Positions 58,805-64,000 of a DNA stretch of 64,000 bases are shown here, piece by piece. The translations under genes and the position numbers were made by a program. The notes beneath the pieces were generated by a model, which saw only the letters and a list, made by a program, of their open reading frames with translations, searched no databases and was not told where the DNA came from. The stretch comes from ZC4RG42 sp003242425. Lineage in GTDB: Bacteria > Pseudomonadota > Gammaproteobacteria > Burkholderiales > SG8-39. The stretch spans positions 1 to 64,000 of the forward strand of contig CALCIE010000087.1 in NCBI GenBank assembly GCA_937907425.1, in the 5' to 3' direction. Every line of letters begins with the position of its first letter. Positions within the stretch are counted from its first letter, which is position 1.

Positions 58805-59533
58805 TCAGATGTCGGCCCAGCCCGGATCCTCGCGGTCGAGGATGCGCTTGCAGGCGGCGAGGAAGGCCTCGGCCTGGGTGCGGTCCTCGACCATCAGTTT
58901 CACCGTCTCGCTTGCCACCTTGTGCGAGATGCGCTTGAGCGGCTTGCCCGTGCTCTGGGCGATGACCTGCAGCATGCAGGCACGCTCCAGGTAGTAGAGG
59001 TCCTCGAAAGCCGCCGCCACGGTGTCGGCGCAGACGATCACGCCGTGGTTGGCGAGGAACACGATCTCGGCGTCGCCCATTTTCTCCAGGAAGCGGTCGC
59101 CCAGTTCCTCGCTCGTGACCAGACCGGTGTATTCGTCGTCGTAGGCGATGCGGCCGTAGAAACGCAAGGCGTTCTGGCTCGCCGGTTCCAGCCGTCCGTT
59201 CTCCAGGATGCACAGCGCGGTGGCATAGGGCATGTGCGTGTGCATGATGCACTTGTGCGCACGCTGCGAGTTGTGGATGCGGCTGTGGATCCAGAACGCG
59301 CCGGGTTCGACGGTGTAGTCGCCCTCGACCACGTTGCCTTTCACGTCGACGATGAGGATGTGCCGGGGCGTGATCTCCGACCAGTGGAAGCCCTGCGGAT
59401 TGATGAGGAAATGGCCCGGCATGCCGGGAGCAGCCAGGCTGAAATGGTTGCAGACACCTTCGGAAAGATTGAGCCGCGCAGCCCAGCGCAGCGCCACGGC
59501 AAGATCGATACGGGCTTGTTTGAGTGCGTCCAT
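58805..59533 (-). CDS. Class II aldolase/adducin family protein
   Basis: The 242-residue protein is an AraD/FucA-like class II aldolase: RLNLSEGVCNHFSLAAPGMPGHFLINPQGFHWSEI, the zinc-binding HTHMPYATALC and ANHGVIVCAD with the third histidine. The acid residue is in AYDDEYTG. It may cleave sugar phosphates or act on another hydroxy-acid; the phosphate-binding motif is incomplete, as in adducin-like bacterial members of unknown substrate. ATG 59533 has no strong ribosome site visible in the 52-base gap. It ends at a convergent terminator. Confidence 0.9.
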   Translation of the reverse strand: MDALKQARIDLAVALRWAARLNLSEGVCNHFSLAAPGMPGHFLINPQGFHWSEITPRHILIVDVKGNVVEGDYTVEPGAFWIHSRIHNSQRAHKCIMHTHMPYATALCILENGRLEPASQNALRFYGRIAYDDEYTGLVTSEELGDRFLEKMGDAEIVFLANHGVIVCADTVAAAFEDLYYLERACMLQVIAQSTGKPLKRISHKVASETVKLMVEDRTQAEAFLAACKRILDREDPGWADI

Positions 59534-59585
59534 GGGTCGCGATTTTATCAGCGGCAGGCGCCGGCTGGAGTGAACGCAGGCCAGG

Positions 59586-60377
59586 CTAGCGTTCCAGGCC
59601 GATGCGCAGGTAATTGGCGGTAGTGCCGTTGTAATACAGCAGATCGCTCAGGAACGCGTCGAAGGGCAGGCGGTAGCGCCTCTTCAGTGCCCGCGCACGA
59701 CGCTTGAGCGTATCGATGCCGAGCCGCACCGGGCCGTCCTTGAAGGCGAAGACGATGTTGTTCACCCCGCCTTCGCAAGGCAGGAGCAGCACCTTGTCGT
59801 CGAAAGCCCGTTCGATGCGTTCCAGATAGGTCTCGAAACGCGGCTCGTCGCGGATGAAGTTCACCGCCAGCACGCCGCCCGCGCGCAGGCAGGCGCGGCA
59901 GGCTTTGTAATAGGCCAGGGTGGCGAGCTCCGGCACCGAGCACCCGTCCTCGAACGCGTCGAGCATGAGGATGTCGCAGGCGTTGCGATGCGCCGGCACG
60001 TACTCGCCGCCGTCGCCGATATGCACCTTGAGCCGTTCGTCGTCATAGGGCAGGCCGAAGAAGCTGCGCGCGGCGGCGACCACCTGCTCGTTGATCTCCA
60101 CCGCGGTGACGCGCGTATCCGGCATGTGCGTGTGCACGAAGCGCGCGATCGAACCGCCGCCCAGGCCGATCATGAGCACGTCGCGCGGCTCGGGCAGGAA
60201 CAGCAGGGCGGCCATCATGGCGCGGGTATAGGCGAGCTCGAGCTGATCGGGCGCCGACAGGCGCATTGCGCTCTGGATGGCCTCGCCGCCCAGATGCAGG
60301 GTGCGCACACCGCGATGTTCGCTGACTTCGACACTCGTGCGCGGGCCGAGCGCGCGTTTGAGACGGCGCACGCTCAT
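59586..60377 (-). CDS. Spermidine synthase-like methyltransferase-fold protein
   Basis: The 263-residue protein has the polyamine aminopropyltransferase fold: SAPDQLELAYTRAMMAALLF, LMIGLGGGSIARFVHTHMPDTRVTAVEINEQVVAAARSFFGLP, VHIGDGGEYVPAHRNACDILMLDAFEDG and a C-terminal helical extension. In true SpeE the loop is GGGDG and the key motif is D-x-x-D-P; here they read GGGS and LDAFEDG, so aminopropyl transfer is doubtful. No speD is nearby. The family is common as 'spermidine synthase-like' of unknown function. Confidence 0.85.
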   Translation of the reverse strand: MSVRRLKRALGPRTSVEVSEHRGVRTLHLGGEAIQSAMRLSAPDQLELAYTRAMMAALLFLPEPRDVLMIGLGGGSIARFVHTHMPDTRVTAVEINEQVVAAARSFFGLPYDDERLKVHIGDGGEYVPAHRNACDILMLDAFEDGCSVPELATLAYYKACRACLRAGGVLAVNFIRDEPRFETYLERIERAFDDKVLLLPCEGGVNNIVFAFKDGPVRLGIDTLKRRARALKRRYRLPFDAFLSDLLYYNGTTANYLRIGLER

Positions 60378-60478
60378 GGGCGGTCAATGGAAGGAAGCGG
60401 GAACGACACGGGACACCTGCAAATGGCGGGCGATGATACCAGTCCGGCAAGGGAACGGCCGGGCAGGATTGCGGTCGC

Positions 60479-60907
60479 ATGGTCATGCGCCCCTTCCTGT
60501 TCGCGTTTCTCGCGCACGCGCTGGCGTTCTGCCTCGCCGCGGCGCCCGCTTCGGCCGCCGACCGGCGCCCGATCGAGCGCAACCTCCTGCGGCAACAGCA
60601 GCAGTCCGACAGCTTCACGCTGCGCAGCCGCCAGGCGGCCGAGGAACTGCGCGCTCCCGCGCCCGACGCGGCCGGGTTGCGCGACCTGCACACGCGCCAG
60701 CGGCAGCAGCAGGACATGCTTCACTCGCAGCAACTGCAACGGCTGCAGCAGCCGCGCGCGCTGCCTGACGATCCGGGTTCGCGTGCACTGCGGCGCGCCG
60801 AACGTCAGCGCATGGAGAACGAAAGCGCGCTGCAACTGCAGCAGTTCGAGCTAGAGCGGCGCACGCGCCGGTCGCCGCTCGAGCGCCCGGCGCTGAATGC
60901 GGATTAG
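60479..60907 (+). CDS. Exported glutamine- and arginine-rich protein
   Basis: The 142-residue protein opens with a signal peptide (MRPFLFAFLAHALAFCLAAAPASA) and then is rich in Gln, Arg and Leu, with NLLRQQQQSDSF, LHTRQRQQQDMLHSQQLQRLQQPR and ALQLQQFELERRTRR. It is likely a coiled or extended periplasmic protein of unknown role. ATG 60479 or the methionine three codons later (60485) may start it. Its stop overlaps the stop of the convergent VOC gene. Confidence 0.75.
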   Translation: MVMRPFLFAFLAHALAFCLAAAPASAADRRPIERNLLRQQQQSDSFTLRSRQAAEELRAPAPDAAGLRDLHTRQRQQQDMLHSQQLQRLQQPRALPDDPGSRALRRAERQRMENESALQLQQFELERRTRRSPLERPALNAD

Positions 60908-61284
60908 GCTTCCGGCGCGGCTTCGTGCGCGTCGAAATCGAGCTCGATACGCGCGCCGTCGGGATCGCGGCAGAACAGCTGCCAGCCGCCGTCGGGCATA
61001 CGGTTCAGGCTGTAGCGGATGCTCCGCTCCCGCAAGGCCGATACCAGTTCGCGCAGTCCTTCGGCGCGGAAGGCCACATGATCGATCACGCCCGCCTGCG
61101 CCGGCGCCTCGCGGCCGCCGATCACGTGCAGCACCGCCTGTTCGCCCGCGTACAGCCACAGACCTGGAAAGCTGAAAGGCGGCCGCGGCCCGACGCGCAG
61201 ACCCAGCAGATCGCAATAGAACGCGCGCGTCGCCTCCAGATCCGCGGCGAGTACGGTGAAATGATCCATGCCGCGTACGCCCAT
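60904..61284 (-). CDS. Glyoxalase/VOC-fold protein
   Basis: The 126-residue protein has the vicinal-oxygen-chelate pattern: MDHFTVLAADLEATRAFYCDLLGLRVGPRPPF, AVLHVIGG, IDHVAFRAEGLRELVSALRERSIRY and WQLFCRDPDGARIELDF. Metal ligands would be His in MDHF, His in IDHVAF and the Glu in RIELDF. The substrate is unknown; members include glyoxalase I, fosfomycin-resistance and dioxygenases. The GGAGGGACG site before ATG 61284 fixes the start. It follows the esterase gene after 11 bases. Confidence 0.88.
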   Translation of the reverse strand: MGVRGMDHFTVLAADLEATRAFYCDLLGLRVGPRPPFSFPGLWLYAGEQAVLHVIGGREAPAQAGVIDHVAFRAEGLRELVSALRERSIRYSLNRMPDGGWQLFCRDPDGARIELDFDAHEAAPEA

Positions 61285-61295
61285 ACGTCCCTCCG

Positions 61296-62270
61296 TCACA
61301 TGCGAATCTGCGGTTTCTTCGCCAGCCCCAGGGCGGGCCGCAGCGCCTGAGCCACGCGGTAAAGTGCATGCTGCGCGGCCGCGATGACGCCGCCCATGAG
61401 GACGAAGCCGTGGATCATGCCCTCGAAGCATTCGTACACCACTTCCACGCCCGAGTGATGCAGCCGGTCGGCGTAGGCGCGGCCTTCGTCGCGCAGGGGA
61501 TCGTGGCCGGCGGTGAGCACGTACGCAGGCGGCAGTCCGCTCAGATCGGGCGCGAGCAAAGGCGAGGCGCGCCAGTCGAACGCATCCTCCGGGCGCGCGA
61601 GATACTGGTCGCGGAACCACAGGATGTTCTCGCGCGTGAGGCCGTAACCTTCGGCGAACTGCTCGTGCGAGGCGCTGGCCTTGGACATGTCGGTCGAAGG
61701 ATAGATCAGCACCTGCATGGCAAGCGGCGGGCCGCCCGCATCGCGCAGGCTGATCGCCGTCACGGCGGCGAGCGTGCCGCCCGCCGAATCGCCGGCGACC
61801 GCGAGCCGTGAGGGATCGATGCGTAGCGTACCGGCCATGCGCGCGACCCAGCGCGTCGCCTCGACCGCATCCTCCACCGCCGCGGGAAACTTGTGTTCGG
61901 GCGCGAGCCGGTAGGCCACCGCCACCACCGCGCAGCCGGCGAGATTCGCCAGCGCCCTGCAGACCGCGTCGTGCGTGTCGAGATCGCCGAGCACCCAGCC
62001 GCCGCCGTGGAAATACACCACGCCCGGCAACACCGCATCCTCCGCCGCCGCAGCCGGCCGGTAGAGACGCAGCGCAATCGCGCCCGCAGGCGTCTCGGCA
62101 CGCAGATCGCGCACCTGCGCTGGTTCCGTCTGCGGCGGGCCGAACGTCGTCCGCATCGTGCGGTACATCTCGCGCACGGTCTCGACACCGAGCTGGGCGT
62201 GAGGCGGCGCGCCGGCACTCGCCATGCGCTCCAATACGGCGGCCGCCTGCGGATCGAGACGCGGATTCAT
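61296..62270 (-). CDS. HSL-family esterase/lipase
   Basis: The 324-residue alpha/beta hydrolase is intact: oxyanion motif YFHGGGWVLGD, nucleophile elbow AVAGDSAGGTLAAVTA, acid in AYVLTAGHDPLRDEG and histidine in GMIHGFVLMGG. It is a cytoplasmic esterase on short acyl esters, of the kind that also supply carbon from organic esters. ATG 62270 overlaps the stop of the MFS transporter as ATGA. It contrasts with the LlpE protein of the same family in this window, which has lost all but one of these residues. Confidence 0.93.
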   Translation of the reverse strand: MNPRLDPQAAAVLERMASAGAPPHAQLGVETVREMYRTMRTTFGPPQTEPAQVRDLRAETPAGAIALRLYRPAAAAEDAVLPGVVYFHGGGWVLGDLDTHDAVCRALANLAGCAVVAVAYRLAPEHKFPAAVEDAVEATRWVARMAGTLRIDPSRLAVAGDSAGGTLAAVTAISLRDAGGPPLAMQVLIYPSTDMSKASASHEQFAEGYGLTRENILWFRDQYLARPEDAFDWRASPLLAPDLSGLPPAYVLTAGHDPLRDEGRAYADRLHHSGVEVVYECFEGMIHGFVLMGGVIAAAQHALYRVAQALRPALGLAKKPQIRM

Positions 62271-63448
62271 AGCGCAGGCACCGTACGCCGACGCAACACC
62301 ATCAGCCACGACACGGCGATACCGACGGCGAGCACGAAAGGAATGGCAAGGTAGTTGAGCATCTGCCAGCCGTTCTGCTCCAGCAGCAGACCGGAAGAGA
62401 AAGAAGACAGTGCCATGGTGACGAAGATCAGCATGTCGTTCGCGCCCTGGGCCTTGGCCTGTTCGGCCGGGCGATAGGTTTCGGTGAGCAAGGTCGTACC
62501 GCCGATGTAGAGGAAATTCCAGCCGATGCCGAGCAGCAGCAGCGCGAACCAGAAGTTCGCTACCGCGACGCCGGACAACGCAATCGCCACACAACCGAGC
62601 ATTGCACCCACGCCTGCGAGCAGCATGTTGAGCACGCCGAAGCGCCTGATGAGCGTGCCGGTAAAGAAAGAAGGCGCGAACATGCCGATCACGTGCCAGG
62701 AAATGACGTTCGCGGCCGCGCCGTAGGGATGGCCGCAGAGGTCCATGGCAAGCGGCGTCGCCGTCATCAGCAGATTCATGATGCCGTAGCCGAAGGCGCC
62801 CGCCATCACGGCGACGATGAAAGCGGGCTGCGCCATGAGCTGCGGGAGCGGCCGTCCCGGCTCCTTGCGCACGCTCTCGGAAGGCACCGGTATGTCGAGC
62901 AGGCGCAACACCGCGAGCACGACGAACAACAAAACCACCAGCGCGAGGTAGGCGCCCAGATAGGCGACGGGCAACAGGTCCTTGGTCCACTGGCTGGTGG
63001 TCGGGCCGAGAATGCCGCCCACCAGACCGCCGGCCAGCACCAGCGAAATGGCGCGGCTCTTGAATTCGGCGGGCGCCGCGTCCGCCGCCGCGAAACGGTA
63101 GTACTGACCGAAGGCGTTATAGACGCCGAATACCGTGGTGCCGAGACAGAACAGCCAGAACTCGGCCAGATAGATCGCCAGGCATGCGATGGAAGCGCCG
63201 AGGATGCCGGTACAGGTGCCGACGGTGAAACCCGCGCGCCTGCCTACGCGGCGCATGAGCATGGAGGCGAGATAGGTCGTGAGCGCTGCGCCCACCACCC
63301 AGCCGGTCACCGGCAGGGTCGCCAGCGCCTTGTTGTCCGCGAGCGCATAACCGACGAGCCCGTTGAGCGCGATGGCGGTCGAGTTGTTGGTGAACAACAA
63401 CGCCTGCAGCGCGGCGAGCACCGCCACGTTCCTTTTCGCGACTTCCAC
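62267..63448 (-). CDS. MFS transporter
   Basis: The 393-residue protein has about 12 membrane helices, with LQALLFTNNSTAIALNGLVGYAL in helix 1, the loop RRVGRRAGFTVGTCTGI between helices 2 and 3 and a cytoplasmic loop before PAFIVAVMAGAFGYGIMNLLMTATPLAMDLCGH. The family resembles uncharacterised MFS proteins annotated as permeases; substrate is unclear. Start GTG 63448 (VEVAKRNVAVLAA) is preceded by AAGGG at good spacing; the frame continues upstream but without similarity. It is co-transcribed with the esterase gene. Confidence 0.85.
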   Translation of the reverse strand: MEVAKRNVAVLAALQALLFTNNSTAIALNGLVGYALADNKALATLPVTGWVVGAALTTYLASMLMRRVGRRAGFTVGTCTGILGASIACLAIYLAEFWLFCLGTTVFGVYNAFGQYYRFAAADAAPAEFKSRAISLVLAGGLVGGILGPTTSQWTKDLLPVAYLGAYLALVVLLFVVLAVLRLLDIPVPSESVRKEPGRPLPQLMAQPAFIVAVMAGAFGYGIMNLLMTATPLAMDLCGHPYGAAANVISWHVIGMFAPSFFTGTLIRRFGVLNMLLAGVGAMLGCVAIALSGVAVANFWFALLLLGIGWNFLYIGGTTLLTETYRPAEQAKAQGANDMLIFVTMALSSFSSGLLLEQNGWQMLNYLAIPFVLAVGIAVSWLMVLRRRTVPAL

Positions 63449-63489
63449 TTCGGACCCTTGTGGCGCATCCGGACGGACGCAAGACGCGA

Positions 63490-64000
63490 TTATATCGGCC
63501 GCGCCGGCCCGGAGACCCGCGACAAGCCCGCGGCCGCGCAATACAGCACCGCGGCATTGAGCAGGTGCCAGAGGAAATGCGTGCCGACGGGGATCGGTTC
63601 GCACACGGTCTGATCGAGCGTGCGCAGCACCAACGCGATGCCGAACAGCGCGACGGCCGCGACGAGCGGCGCGGCGGCGGCCGAACGCAGGTGGCGCGCA
63701 TAGACCGTCATGGCGATCAAGGCGCAAAGCGCGGGGAGATAACGGTAGGAGCCGTTGAGCGCGCCGGGCGGAAACGCGCCCGTCAGCGCCTGTTCGAACA
63801 GGGCGTAGAGCACCAGACCGCCGATCATCCAGATGCGGTTCACGCCACCGATGCGCCGCAGATAGAGTGCGAGATAGAGGTAGATGTAGATCTGGATGAA
63901 CAGCACGTCGAGCAGCGAGGCCCACACCATGGCGACGGTATGGAAGACGAAGCTGCCCAGGCCGATCAGCGCGATGAGCACGGCGAGCGACCCGATCGCC
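63490..64000 (-). CDS. Ceramidase-like membrane protein, 5' end beyond window
   Basis: The frame is open to the right edge and stops at 63490, giving about 170 visible residues. It has several membrane helices and family landmarks GLGSFVFHTVAMVWASLLDVLFIQIYIYLYLAL and CEPIPVGTHFLWHLLNAAVLY, in which the Ser, His and Asp pattern matches the alkaline ceramidase/PAQR superfamily that binds zinc. It likely hydrolyses an amide in lipids or is a receptor-like relative. The start and N-terminus are unseen. The following MFS gene begins 41 bases later. Confidence 0.8.
   Translation of the reverse strand, partial: AIGSLAVLIALIGLGSFVFHTVAMVWASLLDVLFIQIYIYLYLALYLRRIGGVNRIWMIGGLVLYALFEQALTGAFPPGALNGSYRYLPALCALIAMTVYARHLRSAAAAPLVAAVALFGIALVLRTLDQTVCEPIPVGTHFLWHLLNAAVLYCAAAGLSRVSGPARPI

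Noticed and set aside
1..64000. Mobile element, prophage, toxin-antitoxin or defence island
   Set aside because: No integrase, transposase, terminal repeats, tRNA target or recognisable defence genes were found, and base composition is even throughout.

Overview
The window is about 64 kb of uniformly GC-rich proteobacterial chromosome, packed with short operons on both strands. I count 62 protein genes, two of them cut by the window edges, and no rRNA, tRNA, CRISPR array, transposase, integrase or other mobile element. The gene set suggests a betaproteobacterium (Burkholderiales, Rhodocyclales or Nitrosomonadales type): twin TRAP transporters, an AlgC-type phosphomannomutase, a llpE-adaptor-RND-OprM efflux operon with a divergent LysR gene, a yybP-ykoY leader before a GDT1-type exporter, DUF1415, NnrU, DUF1992 and a VPLPxx sorting tail. 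A gammaproteobacterium is not excluded, and the genus cannot be named from the sequence alone.

Layout. 1-2.3 kb: a lipoprotein cut by the edge, an orphan glycerol-3-phosphate binding protein (UgpB) and a hotdog protein. 2.3-8.6 kb, minus strand: a GDT1/UPF0016 cation exporter behind a manganese riboswitch, then a compact six-gene operon (2-hydroxyacid dehydrogenase, amidase, CbiX, SnoaL-like, YheT hydrolase, AlgC). 8.7-14.8 kb: two TRAP permease pairs with a single binding protein. 15-20.8 kb: DUF2062, EgtD, PBP7, an Atm1-type ABC exporter and Ada. 20.9-27.7 kb, plus strand: a fatty-acid degradation operon (PsrA-like TetR regulator, FadE, thiolase, FadB/FadJ-type enzyme, thioesterase) with a clear CAAAC-N4-GTTTG operator.

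27.8-35.6 kb: a PdeM-like phosphoesterase with altered metal-site residues, an unrecognised partner, a CheR and hybrid histidine kinase pair, RlmI, an exosortase-type CHRD protein and DUF1415. 36-38.2 kb: a phosphatase-synthase fusion that looks like glucosylglycerol-phosphate synthase/phosphatase, pointing to osmoprotection. 38.4-46 kb: small housekeeping and unknown genes, a sodium:solute symporter and a 664-residue alanine-rich coiled-coil protein. 46-53.7 kb: the efflux operon, whose leading LlpE-type hydrolase has lost its catalytic residues, with its LysR regulator. 53.7-58.8 kb, plus strand: PYROXD2-like oxidoreductase, APC permease, exported methyltransferase-like protein, short-form 6-phosphogluconate dehydrogenase and gluconokinase. 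58.8-64 kb: class II aldolase, spermidine-synthase-like protein, VOC protein, esterase, MFS transporter and a ceramidase-like membrane protein running off the end.

Most genes are metabolic or transport functions of a heterotroph able to use fatty acids and organic acids. I found no classical defence or selfish system. The least ordinary elements are the catalytically degenerate LlpE and PdeM homologues, the coiled-coil protein, the exported methyltransferase-like protein, the enlarged TRAP permease, the manganese riboswitch and the GgpPS fusion.
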